From Hyphomonadaceae bacterium (GTDB lineage: Bacteria > Pseudomonadota > Alphaproteobacteria > Caulobacterales > Hyphomonadaceae): a stretch of DNA of 39,079 nucleotides. The first letter of the stretch is position 1; each line of letters opens with the position of its first letter. Below, one piece after another: positions 1 through 7,819 of this stretch. The DNA lies in assembly GCA_030158285.1 (NCBI GenBank), contig JAOATF010000164.1:1-39079 (forward strand), written 5' to 3'. The translations under genes were made by a program, and so were the position numbers. The notes under the pieces were generated by a model. It was not told where the DNA came from and did not search any database. It saw only the letters and a program-made list of their open reading frames with translations.

Positions 1-1
1 C

Positions 2-1192
2 ATGTCGAACGCAGTGCTTCCCGTCTACGGCCCGAGCCCGGTCGTCTTCGAGCGAGGCGAAGGCGTGCGCATGTATGACGACAAGGGGAAAGCTTACCTC
101 GATTTCATCGCCGGCATCGCGGTCAACGCGCTGGGGCATTGCCATCCGGTGCTCGTCAACGCGCTGACCAAGCAGGCGAACACGCTGTGGCATACGTCGA
201 ACATGTTTCGCGTGCCGGGGCAGGAGCGGCTGGCGCAGCGCTATGTCGACCTGACGTTTGCGGATTTTGCGTTCTTCACGAACTCGGGCGCCGAGTCGAT
301 CGAGGGCTGCATCAAGATCGCGCGGCGCTATCACTGGGCGAAGGGGCAGCCTGAGCGCATCGGCATCCTGTCGTTCGAGGGATCGTTCCACGGACGTACG
401 CTGGGCGGCATCAATGCCGGCGCGCAGGAGAAATATCGCGAGGGCTTTGGTCCGCGCCTGCAGGGCTTCCGCTCGATTCCGTTCGGCGATCATGACGCGC
501 TGAAGCTGGCGATCAAGGAGCCGGACCTCGCGGCCGTGATCATCGAGCCGGTGCAGGGCGAAGGCGGCGTGCGCGAAGTGCCTGAGCAGTGCCTGCTCGG
601 CCTGCGCAAGCTGTGCGACGAGCATGGCGTGCTGCTGATCTATGACGAGATCCAGTGCGGCGCGGGCCGGACGGGCAAGCTGTTCCATCACCAGTGGGTC
701 GAAGGCGCGGCGCCGGATCTGCTGGCGGCGGCCAAGGGCATTGGCGGCGGTTTCCCGATGGGGATGATCCTCGTGACCGAGAAGGCTGCTTCCGGCATGG
801 CCAAGGGCGTGCACGGGACGACGTTCGGTGGTGGTCCGCTGGCGATGGCGGTCGGCAATGCTGTGCTGGACGTAGTGGCGGGCGACGGTTTCCTTGAACA
901 GGTGCGCCGCGTGGCCGGTTCGTTGCAGCAGGGCATGGAGAGCCTGAAGGGGCGCTATCCGGAGCTGGTGCTGGATGTGACCGGTGCGGGCCTGATGCGC
1001 GGGCTGAAGATGAAGGACGATCCGCTGCCGCTGCGGGGCAAGCTGTCGGATCGCGGGCTGCTGGTCGGCACGGCGGGCGCCAACACGCTGCGGCTTGCGC
1101 CGCCGCTGGTGGTGACCGAGGGCGATGTGCGCGAGGCGATCGACATCATCGACCAGCAGTTCGCCAGCATGATGACGGCTGCGGGTTCGTAA
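2..1192 (+). CDS. argD: Acetylornithine/succinyldiaminopimelate aminotransferase ArgD
   Basis: A cytosolic PLP-dependent class III aminotransferase of arginine synthesis that interconverts N-acetylglutamate semialdehyde and N2-acetylornithine. The 396-residue length is normal for ArgD. Visible motifs are the NSGAE phosphate-binding region (about 94-98), FHGRT (129-133), the YDEIQCGAGRTG segment (214-225) whose Asp215 should contact the pyridine nitrogen, and AAKGIGGG (243-250) with Lys245 as the probable Schiff-base lysine. The ATG is at the second base of the window, so its ribosome site and promoter are not visible. Only 9 bp separate its stop from argF, so the two are probably co-transcribed. 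A role in lysine synthesis (DapC activity) is possible, as is known for this family. Confidence 0.95.
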   Translation: MSNAVLPVYGPSPVVFERGEGVRMYDDKGKAYLDFIAGIAVNALGHCHPVLVNALTKQANTLWHTSNMFRVPGQERLAQRYVDLTFADFAFFTNSGAESIEGCIKIARRYHWAKGQPERIGILSFEGSFHGRTLGGINAGAQEKYREGFGPRLQGFRSIPFGDHDALKLAIKEPDLAAVIIEPVQGEGGVREVPEQCLLGLRKLCDEHGVLLIYDEIQCGAGRTGKLFHHQWVEGAAPDLLAAAKGIGGGFPMGMILVTEKAASGMAKGVHGTTFGGGPLAMAVGNAVLDVVAGDGFLEQVRRVAGSLQQGMESLKGRYPELVLDVTGAGLMRGLKMKDDPLPLRGKLSDRGLLVGTAGANTLRLAPPLVVTEGDVREAIDIIDQQFASMMTAAGS

Positions 1193-1201
1193 GGTCCGGC
1201 C

Positions 1202-2122
1202 ATGAACCATTTTCTGGATCTCTGGCCGATTCCTGCGGCCGAGCTGCGCGCTATTCTGAACGCAGCGAAGACACGCAAGGCGGCGCGCGCCGGCCTGCCG
1301 AAAGGCATGGCGGACAAGGACGCGCCGCTCAACGGCCGCACGCTGGCGATGATCTTCGAGAAGAACTCGACGCGGACGCGCGTCTCGTTCGACATGGCGA
1401 TACGGCAGCTGGGGGGATCGTCGCTGATCCTCACGGCGGGTGACTCGCAGATCAGCCGTGGCGAAAGCATCGAGGACACGGCGCGGGTGCTCTCGCGCTA
1501 TGTGGACGCGGTGATGATGCGCGCCAACAATCATGCGGACGTGGTCGCGTTCTCGGAAGCCGCCACGGTGCCGGTGATCAACGGGCTGACGGACAAGTCG
1601 CACCCGTGCCAGATCATGGCGGACTTGCAGACGCTGGAAGAGGCGGGGCTGACGCTGAAGGGCGCGCGCATTGCCTGGGTGGGCGATGGCAACAACATGG
1701 CCAATACGTTCATCCACGCGGCGCCGAAATTCGGCTTCTCGCTCGCGGTGGCGACGCCGGCCGGGTACGACCCCGACATGGGCGATGTGGAGCGCGCGCG
1801 GGCCGAGCAGGGGCGCGTCGATCTCTATCGCGATCCGAAAGAGGCGGTTGCGGGCGCTGACGTCGTCGTGGCGGATACGTTCGTCTCGATGGGCGACAAG
1901 GATGCGGGCAAGCGCCTGGCTGATCTCGGCGGCTACAAGGTCAGCGGCGAGCTGATGCGGCTGGCCAATGGCGGCGCGAAATTCCTGCACTGCCTGCCGG
2001 CGCACCGTGGCGAGGAAGTGGACGCCGACGTGATCGACGGCCCGCAATCGCTGGTGTTCGACGAGGCGGAGAACCGGCTGCACGCGCAGAAGGCTGTGCT
2101 GGAGTGGTGCTTCAGGGGTTAG
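1202..2122 (+). CDS. argF: Ornithine carbamoyltransferase ArgF
   Basis: Catalyses carbamoyl phosphate plus ornithine to citrulline in the cytosol, normally as a trimer. The 306-residue protein has the carbamoyl-phosphate loop STRTR (56-60), HPCQ (134-137), the ornithine-side segment near 225-231 and the [11 protein letters not shown] signature beginning at His263. HCLP with Cys265 is the form typical of ornithine rather than aspartate transcarbamoylases. It follows argD by 9 bp and probably shares its transcript; AAGG overlapping the argD stop is the only visible ribosome-binding sequence. Its 3' end overlaps by 4 bp the end of the convergent membrane-protein gene, so there is no room for a separate terminator. 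Confidence 0.96.
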   Translation: MNHFLDLWPIPAAELRAILNAAKTRKAARAGLPKGMADKDAPLNGRTLAMIFEKNSTRTRVSFDMAIRQLGGSSLILTAGDSQISRGESIEDTARVLSRYVDAVMMRANNHADVVAFSEAATVPVINGLTDKSHPCQIMADLQTLEEAGLTLKGARIAWVGDGNNMANTFIHAAPKFGFSLAVATPAGYDPDMGDVERARAEQGRVDLYRDPKEAVAGADVVVADTFVSMGDKDAGKRLADLGGYKVSGELMRLANGGAKFLHCLPAHRGEEVDADVIDGPQSLVFDEAENRLHAQKAVLEWCFRG

Positions 2123-3066
2123 GCGAGCGGGTTTGCTTGCGTGACTGGCGACTTAGCTTCGTCCGCACGCGCTGGCTCAGCCCCGGCTTCGTGTATCATG
2201 CGCCATGCGATGCCGGACGCGACTGCGACCAGTGCAATTCGGACCACATTGATCAGCGTGCCAGTTACGATTCGGGTGACGCCGACAAACACGTCGCCCG
2301 CAAGCGCCCATGCGTAGTCGAATAGTCCGCCAACCATGACCGGTACGGGGTTGGGCGTTACCTCGTGACCCAGGCCGCCGTTCAACACATACGGAATGGC
2401 GAAGCTGCGAAACAGGACGAAGTCGCCCGCCGCCCACAGAAGCCAGAAGCCCAGAAGATGCATCTCGTTTTCGCGCGTTGCGCGTATCGACGGCAGTATG
2501 CCGATCCCGCCGATGGCGACCGCTGCTGGAAGCGCCATCGAAAGACGCAAATGAATTCGCACCATTATCCATACAGCGGCCGCGCCGGCGCCAAATGCCA
2601 GCAGAACGCCGACACGCGGAATGGAGTCAGAGAGAAAGGCCAACACCACGCTTGTGATGTTGGCCGCCAAATTGAAAAGCAGGTTGCAGGCAACCAGAAG
2701 GAGAGCCGTCAGGAAGACGAAGAGTTCCAGCTTTCCGAATTGGATGCAGATCGGAGATTTCGGGCGCTCGCCCCGGATGATCAACCGCAGGATGCCTGCA
2801 ATGAGCAAGGCGTACGGCGCACACGAGATTGCCAACGCTAGCAACAGCAGGAAAAGGTCCGGCAAACTAAAGGAGAGCCGCACCCAGGTAACGCCCATGC
2901 CCAGCAAGAGGCTGTTGCCGAGGCTCGGAAGTGGGAAGAGCTGAAGTGCAAAGCTTGCCGCGATACACAGAAGCGCAGGCGCCCAGCTGATGATCAGCAG
3001 GTCACGCCAAAAGGCGCCAGCGAACTCGATGGTTGCTTTGACAGCTTTGAGTACGGGTAGCTTCAA
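2119..3066 (-). CDS. Hypothetical polytopic membrane protein
   Basis: A 315-residue protein I cannot assign to a named family. It has about six hydrophobic stretches, at roughly residues 20-45, 60-80, 83-95, 105-130, 140-170 and 195-230, with charged connectors. The C-terminal 20 residues are hydrophilic (Ala/Glu/Lys rich). This predicts an inner-membrane protein; no catalytic motif is visible. The best start is TTG at 3066 (MKLPVLK...), since no ATG lies near the first hydrophobic segment. The gene is visibly less G+C-rich than argF and shows weaker third-position G/C bias, hinting at a later arrival. Its 3' end overlaps that of argF by 4 bp. Membership in a broad YIP1-like or DUF group is possible but not shown. 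Confidence 0.7.
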   Translation of the reverse strand: MKLPVLKAVKATIEFAGAFWRDLLIISWAPALLCIAASFALQLFPLPSLGNSLLLGMGVTWVRLSFSLPDLFLLLLALAISCAPYALLIAGILRLIIRGERPKSPICIQFGKLELFVFLTALLLVACNLLFNLAANITSVVLAFLSDSIPRVGVLLAFGAGAAAVWIMVRIHLRLSMALPAAVAIGGIGILPSIRATRENEMHLLGFWLLWAAGDFVLFRSFAIPYVLNGGLGHEVTPNPVPVMVGGLFDYAWALAGDVFVGVTRIVTGTLINVVRIALVAVASGIAWRMIHEAGAEPARADEAKSPVTQANPLA

Positions 3067-3132
3067 TGGGCCCCAACCCTGTCCCGGCGATGATGCCAGC
3101 TATCCGCGAACCGGCGCCAAGTCATCCAGAAT

Positions 3133-3561
3133 CTAGTCCCCACGCCCCACGATGGATGCTGACGCGACCAGTTCCTGCAGCAGGGCGAGGGTGGCTTCGC
3201 CGGAGGCGTGGAAGGGGTCGAGTTCGGCGCGGGTGAAGTATTTCAGGAGCACGCTGGGGTTCACCTTGGCGAGGTTGACCTGGCCCATGGTCCAGTTGCC
3301 GAACTGGCGCTGGGTGATCTCGTCATAGGCCAGCAGGCGGACATGTTCGTGGCGGCTGTCGCGGACGATGGCGTGGTAGAGATCGCACACTTCATCGCGA
3401 CCGCCCTCGAGCAGCTGGATGAAGACGTGATCCGAGACGCACAGGAGGCCTGTGATGCCTTTCGCCGGGTTGTTGCGGCGTGACTGGCTGAGGATGTCGT
3501 CCAGCACGGCGGGGCCTGATCCGGCGGCGGCGCGGCTGGCGTAGAGGCAGCGGACGAGCAT
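3133..3561 (-). CDS. BLUF-domain blue-light sensor protein
   Basis: A 142-residue stand-alone BLUF protein, expected to bind FAD and signal blue light by hydrogen-bond rearrangement around the flavin. Residues Tyr7, Asn31, Gln49, Trp90 and Met92 correspond, at a constant offset of 14, to Tyr21, Asn45, Gln63, Trp104 and Met106 of AppA, so every key photocycle residue is present. Supporting motifs are LYAS near the start, GITGLL (35-40) and FIQLLEGG (47-54). There is no output domain after about residue 95, only a helical tail, so it should act through a protein partner, as short BLUF proteins are known to do. The gene starts 5 bp after the folE stop and is probably co-transcribed with it. Confidence 0.9.
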   Translation of the reverse strand: MLVRCLYASRAAAGSGPAVLDDILSQSRRNNPAKGITGLLCVSDHVFIQLLEGGRDEVCDLYHAIVRDSRHEHVRLLAYDEITQRQFGNWTMGQVNLAKVNPSVLLKYFTRAELDPFHASGEATLALLQELVASASIVGRGD

Positions 3562-3566
3562 GTCGG

Positions 3567-4310
3567 TCAGCCCTTCTTGAGGTTCAGCAGCGAGAGGAAT
3601 TCGCGGCGCAGCGTCTGGTCCTTGAGGAAGGAGCCGCGCATCACCGAGTTGATCATCTTGGTTTCGTTGTCGCGCACGCCGCGCCAGTGCATGCAGAAAT
3701 GGTCGGCCTCCATAACGACGGCGAGGCCATCGGGGCGGACTTTATCCAGCAGGAGCTCGGCCATTTGCGTGATGGCCTCTTCCTGGATCTGCGGACGGGA
3801 CATCACCCATTCGGCAAGGCGCGAGTATTTCGACAGGCCGATGAGGTTGGAGTGCTCGTTCGGCATCAGGCCGATCCAGAGCCGGCCCATGATGGGGCAG
3901 AGGTGGTGTGAGCAGGCCGAGCGCACGGTGATCGGGCCGACGATCATCAGCTCGTTGAGGGATTCGACGTTCGGGAATTCGGTGACGGCGGGCGCGGCGT
4001 GATAGCGGCCATGGAAGACCTCGTTGAGATACATCTTGGCGACGCGCTTGGCCGTCTCGTGCGTGTTGTGGTCGCTTTCGGTGTCGATGACGAGGCTTTC
4101 GAGAACGCCCTTGAGCTTGGCCTCGACCTCGGCCTGCAGGGCGTCGAGTTCGCCCTCGTGGATGAAGGCCGAGATGTTGTCGTTGGCGTGGAAGCGGCGC
4201 TTTGCTTTCTGGATACGGGCGCGGATGCGGGCGGAGACGGGCTCCGTCACGGCGGCCGGAGTCTTTGCAGCGGGCGTGCGGGGCGCGGGCGTCTTGGTGC
4301 GGTCGCTCAT
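3567..4310 (-). CDS. folE: GTP cyclohydrolase I FolE
   Basis: Converts GTP to 7,8-dihydroneopterin triphosphate, the first step of folate and pterin synthesis; the enzyme is a cytosolic zinc-dependent decamer. The 247-residue protein has a low-complexity basic Pro/Thr/Ala/Lys N-terminus of about 35 residues that most family members lack. The conserved core then includes SACSHHLCP (131-139) with zinc ligands Cys133 and His136, GLSKYSRLAEW (158-168), and DHFCMHWRGV (203-212) carrying the third ligand, Cys206. All three zinc ligands are therefore present, which argues for a functional FolE1 rather than a tunnelling-fold relative. It is the first gene of a folE-BLUF pair and is divergent from the serine hydrolase at 4532. 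Confidence 0.95.
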   Translation of the reverse strand: MSDRTKTPAPRTPAAKTPAAVTEPVSARIRARIQKAKRRFHANDNISAFIHEGELDALQAEVEAKLKGVLESLVIDTESDHNTHETAKRVAKMYLNEVFHGRYHAAPAVTEFPNVESLNELMIVGPITVRSACSHHLCPIMGRLWIGLMPNEHSNLIGLSKYSRLAEWVMSRPQIQEEAITQMAELLLDKVRPDGLAVVMEADHFCMHWRGVRDNETKMINSVMRGSFLKDQTLRREFLSLLNLKKG

Positions 4311-4491
4311 CGCTGGGCGGGTCCTTCCTGTGCGGGCCGGGTGGGGCCGGTCCCTGTTTCATGTTCTACGAGGCAAAGGGGCGTTCGTCTCACCCCAAAG
4401 TTGGTGAATTTTCCGGATATTGGATGCGCGGGTGGCCGAGGCGTTCCTGCAGGCAGGCCGGACTCGCGGCGTGGTTGCATTCGCGGATACG

Positions 4492-4505
4492 GGACAGCAC
4501 TGTCC
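4492..4505. promoter_or_regulatory. Inverted repeat upstream of serine hydrolase
   Basis: GGACAG-CA-CTGTCC is a perfect inverted repeat with a 2-bp centre, 26 bp before the hydrolase ATG. The flanking CGCGGA (4482-4487) and TCCGCG (4503-4508) can alternatively pair with each other. It lies between the divergent folE and hydrolase genes and could be an operator or a leader hairpin. No regulator can be named. Confidence 0.35.
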
Positions 4506-4531
4506 GCGCGATAACCTGTGGGAGGGATCAC

Positions 4532-6073
4532 ATGCGGCGGATCTGGTCACTTGCGGCGGCGATGACGCTTGGGCTTGCCGCGCCGGCCTGCGCGCAGGTG
4601 GCGCCAGCACCGCAGCTTGGGCCGGAGTGGCAGCTCCCGCTGGCGTCGATCGATGAGCGGATGCTGGCCTTTCAGGAAGAGGCGCACATTCCCGGCATGG
4701 TGTGGGGCGTGGTGAAGGACGGACGGCTGGTTCACATCACCGGCAATGGCGTGCAGAGCCTCGAGACGGGCGAGCCAGTGAATGCGGAGACGCTGTTCCG
4801 CATCGCCTCGATGAGCAAGGCGTTCACGGCGCTGGCGATCCTGAAGCTGCGGGATGAGGGCAAGTTGCAGCTGGACGCGCTGGCCGAGACGTATGTGCCG
4901 GAGATGAAGGGCTGGACATATCCGACGACGGATTCGCCGCGCATCCGTGTGCGCGACCTGCTGAGCCATGTCGGCGGGTTCGTGTCGGACGATCCGTGGG
5001 GCGACCGGCAGCAGCCGCTGAGCGAGGCGGATTTCACCAAGATGCTGAAGGCGGGCGTGCCGTTCACGCGGCCGCCGCAGACGCAGATGGAATACTCGAA
5101 CTTCGGCTATGCGCTGCTCGGGCGGATCATCACCAATGTCTCGGGCAAGCCGTATAATGCCTACATCAAGGCGGAGATCATGACGCCGCTGGGCATGACG
5201 TCCACCACGTATGAAGTGCGTGAGGCGGCGGCAGGGCGGCTGGCGATGGGCTATCGCTGGGAGAATGAGGCGTGGGCGCTGGAGCCGAGCATGCCGCATG
5301 GCGCGTTCGGCGCGATGGGCGGTGTAGTCACGAGCGCGAACGACTATGCGAAATGGGTGGCGTTCCTGCTTGATGCGTGGCCGGCGCGGGATGGCGCTGA
5401 GAAGGGACCGGTGAAGCGGTCGACCGTGCGCGAGCTGGCGCAGGGGCTGAACTTCCCGAGCATCGGGCGGCGCGGCGGGCTGGAGGACGGGCAGGGCTGC
5501 ACGTTCGCGCTGGCCTACGGCATGGGCATGAATGCGGCGCAGGATTGCGATCTCGGCGTCACGCTGGGGCATAGCGGCGGGTATCCGGGCTATGGCTCGA
5601 ACGTGCTGCTGATGCCGAGCCAGGGTGTCGGCATGTTCGTGTTCGCCAACCGGACCTATGCGGGGCCAGGCGGGGTGAATCGCATGGGCGCGCTAGAGCT
5701 CAACAAGGCTGGCGTGCTGAAGCCGCGCGAATGGGCGGTGAGCGCGGCGCTGGCGGCGGCGCATCGGGCGGTGGGGGCGATGTATGTAGCGGGTTCCGTG
5801 GAGCCGGGGCGGCAGGCGCTGGCCATGAACTTCCTGATGGATCGATCGGCGGAGAACTGGGCGGCGGAATTCGCGCGGCTGAAGGAACAGGCGGGCGCGT
5901 GCAAGCCGGAAGCGCCGGTGATGCTGGGCGCGACCGGCAACCTGGCGGGCTATTTCACCTGGACCTGCGAGAACGGGGAAATGGACGGGAATATCGCGTT
6001 GGCCCCGACACAGACGCCGCAGATCCAGAGCCTGCGGTTCGGGTTCGTGCCGCCGCCCAAGCCGGCAGAATAA
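4532..6073 (+). CDS. Serine hydrolase, class C beta-lactamase/DD-peptidase family
   Basis: A 513-residue exported serine hydrolase of the beta-lactamase-related family (esterases, DD-peptidases, AmpC-like enzymes). The start at 4532 is preferred over upstream in-frame starts because GGAGGGA lies just ahead and it opens directly into a signal peptide (basic start, hydrophobic 7-18, likely cleavage after APACA, about residue 21). The active-site set is complete: Ser93-x-x-Lys96 in SMSK, Tyr188-Ser-Asn190, and His347-Ser-Gly349 in place of the KTG box. HxG is common in the esterase and peptidase members. The C-terminal approximately 120 residues form an extra domain of unknown role with a Cys pair. 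The physiological substrate cannot be told, and beta-lactam resistance should not be assumed. Confidence 0.88.
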   Translation: MRRIWSLAAAMTLGLAAPACAQVAPAPQLGPEWQLPLASIDERMLAFQEEAHIPGMVWGVVKDGRLVHITGNGVQSLETGEPVNAETLFRIASMSKAFTALAILKLRDEGKLQLDALAETYVPEMKGWTYPTTDSPRIRVRDLLSHVGGFVSDDPWGDRQQPLSEADFTKMLKAGVPFTRPPQTQMEYSNFGYALLGRIITNVSGKPYNAYIKAEIMTPLGMTSTTYEVREAAAGRLAMGYRWENEAWALEPSMPHGAFGAMGGVVTSANDYAKWVAFLLDAWPARDGAEKGPVKRSTVRELAQGLNFPSIGRRGGLEDGQGCTFALAYGMGMNAAQDCDLGVTLGHSGGYPGYGSNVLLMPSQGVGMFVFANRTYAGPGGVNRMGALELNKAGVLKPREWAVSAALAAAHRAVGAMYVAGSVEPGRQALAMNFLMDRSAENWAAEFARLKEQAGACKPEAPVMLGATGNLAGYFTWTCENGEMDGNIALAPTQTPQIQSLRFGFVPPPKPAE

Positions 6074-6163
6074 GGGCGGGCAAGCGGCTCAGCCTGACCG
6101 GTTGAATCCCTGCGACAGCGCCCCCATTTGGCGCGGATGCTCACACATGATAGCTCCCCCGAC

Positions 6164-7096
6164 ATGACCGATACCCCTGTGCTGCTTGACCCCCTCGGCG
6201 CGGGCGACGATTTCGTCGCCACGTTCCAGATCGAGGACACGTCCGTACGTGGCCGCATCGCGCGGCTGGGCGATGGCGTGCTCGACCCGATCCTGAAGCG
6301 CCACGATTATCCGCGCTGGGCCGCTTACCTTCTCGGGGAAGCGGTGACGCTGGCTGTGCTGGTGTCGGCGTCGCTGAAGTTCGACGGCAAGGTGACCGTG
6401 CAGGCGCAGGGCGAAGGCCCGGTGTCGCTGATGGTGGCCGAGGCGCGCTCGGATGGCGGCGTGCGCGGCTATCTGCGCCTCAACAAGGAGAAGTGGGATT
6501 TCGTCGATCGCGTGAACAAGGGTCAGCGTCCGCACATTCCGCAGGCGCTGGGCCGTGGCGTGATGGCGCTGATGCTGCAGCCGAACGATCCCAACCAGGC
6601 GCCGTGGCAATCCATGGTGCCGATCGAGGGCGCGACGCTGTCCGATTGCGCGCAGATGTGGTTCTCGCAATCCGAGCAGGTGCCGACGCGCGTACGGCTG
6701 GCGGTGGCGGAAATTTCCGAACCGGGCGGTACGAAACGCTGGCGCTCGGGCGGCGCGCTGATCCAGCAGGTTGCGGGCGATGCCGCGCGCGGCTCCACGG
6801 ACGAGCCGTGGGACAATGCGCGCCACCTGTTCGACACCGTCGAGGATATCGAGCTGGTGGACCCGGATGTGTCTTCGGCCGCGCTGCTGTTCCGCCTGTT
6901 CCACGAGAACGGCGTGCGGCTGGAGGCGCCGAAGGGGCTGACGGACAAGTGCACCTGTTCGGACGAGAAGCTGTTGAACACGCTGCGCCAGATGCCGAAG
7001 GCCGAGATCCTCGATCTCGCCAAGGACGAAGGCGCGGTGACGGCGGATTGCCAGTTCTGCGGCCGGCTCTATCGTTTTCCGGTGGATGCAATCTGA
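6164..7096 (+). CDS. hslO: Redox-regulated chaperone Hsp33 (HslO)
   Basis: A cytosolic holdase chaperone switched on by oxidation. The C-terminal zinc switch is intact: CTC (Cys263, Cys265), a 30-residue spacer, and CQFC (Cys296, Cys299), numbered from the ATG at 6164. The core includes GEAVTLAVLVSASLKF and a conserved Gly-Tyr-Leu segment (RGYLRL) typical of Hsp33. The start is uncertain: ATG at 6164 gives 310 residues, while in-frame ATG 6137 or TTG 6128 would add 9 or 12 residues; none has a strong ribosome site. hslO often follows argF directly in alphaproteobacteria. Here four genes lie between them. Confidence 0.93.
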   Translation: MTDTPVLLDPLGAGDDFVATFQIEDTSVRGRIARLGDGVLDPILKRHDYPRWAAYLLGEAVTLAVLVSASLKFDGKVTVQAQGEGPVSLMVAEARSDGGVRGYLRLNKEKWDFVDRVNKGQRPHIPQALGRGVMALMLQPNDPNQAPWQSMVPIEGATLSDCAQMWFSQSEQVPTRVRLAVAEISEPGGTKRWRSGGALIQQVAGDAARGSTDEPWDNARHLFDTVEDIELVDPDVSSAALLFRLFHENGVRLEAPKGLTDKCTCSDEKLLNTLRQMPKAEILDLAKDEGAVTADCQFCGRLYRFPVDAI

Positions 7097-7191
7097 GCCG
7101 GGACCGGAGGAAGTCCTAACAAATCATGCGTCGGCGTTAACCGGACAGACAGACCTGACGGTTAGTCTCCGCTCCAATTCCGGAGTGCGTG

Positions 7192-7692
7192 ATGTCGAAC
7201 GTGCAGGCCAGGCTGGTCGGACAGCGTCTTCCCGCAGTACGCGTGGGCGAGATGGTCGATGGTGACTTGCGCACCGTGCGCGCGCCCGAGCTTGTCGGGA
7301 TGGCGGGTGCGGTGATCGTCGGCATGCCGGCCGCCTTTTCGCCGCTGTGCAGCGAGCAACACCTGCCCAGCCTCGTCCGCAATGCTGACCGGTTACGGCA
7401 GGCGGGGCTCGGGCAGGTGATCTGCCTCGTCACCGACAATCCGTGGGCGGTGGATGCCTGGTCCAGGGTCGTCGATCCGGCGCGCAAGGTGCGCTTTCTC
7501 TCCGACGGCAATCTCAGCTTCACGCGCGCGCTTGGCCTGTCGACGCATGAACCGAAGCTGTTCCTCGGCGAACGCTCGGAACGCTACATGCTGACGGTGC
7601 GCAATGGCGTGATCGAGAGCGTGCGCGTGGAAGACCACATCGCCAATCTCGCCTGCACCGAGCTGGACGACTTCGTGCTCGAAGAGGCCTGA
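7192..7692 (+). CDS. Peroxiredoxin, Prx5/AhpE-like redoxin
   Basis: A 166-residue thioredoxin-fold peroxidase expected to reduce hydrogen peroxide and organic hydroperoxides in the cytosol. The segment PAAFSPLCSEQHLPS (46-60) is the Prx5-type active site with peroxidatic Cys53. Ser50 stands where most peroxiredoxins have Thr in the PxxxTxxC motif, a known conservative change. Other cysteines occur near LGQVIC and NLAC, one of which could be a resolving cysteine. ATG at 7192 is chosen because CGGAG (7181-7185) lies 6 bp ahead; an overlapping GTG at 7189 would add one residue. It follows hslO by about 95 bp in the same direction, an apt stress pairing, but may have its own promoter. Confidence 0.85.
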   Translation: MSNVQARLVGQRLPAVRVGEMVDGDLRTVRAPELVGMAGAVIVGMPAAFSPLCSEQHLPSLVRNADRLRQAGLGQVICLVTDNPWAVDAWSRVVDPARKVRFLSDGNLSFTRALGLSTHEPKLFLGERSERYMLTVRNGVIESVRVEDHIANLACTELDDFVLEEA

Positions 7693-7718
7693 GCAAACCG
7701 GCTCCCAAAAAGCAAATG

Positions 7719-7745
7719 GCCGCCGCGGACAGAGTCCGCGGCGGC
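7719..7745 (-). terminator. Rho-independent terminator between convergent genes
   Basis: A perfect 12-bp stem (GCCGCCGCGGAC and its complement) with a 3-nt AGA loop. Read on the minus strand, a CTTTTT tract follows about 7 nt later, so it best serves the PepSY gene ending at 7820. It lies between convergent genes and may also act on the peroxiredoxin transcript, although that side lacks a T tract. Confidence 0.75.
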
Positions 7746-7819
7746 AGGTTGCATGGTGTATCCCTAACAGGAGGAGGAGCGAGGGCGTCGCCATGTGTTC
7801 GAGTACTGGTGTCGGTGAG

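Noticed and set aside
4202-4531. N-terminal extension of the serine hydrolase back to 4202
   Set aside because: It overlaps folE antisense, has no ribosome site and would bury the signal peptide that starts at 4532.
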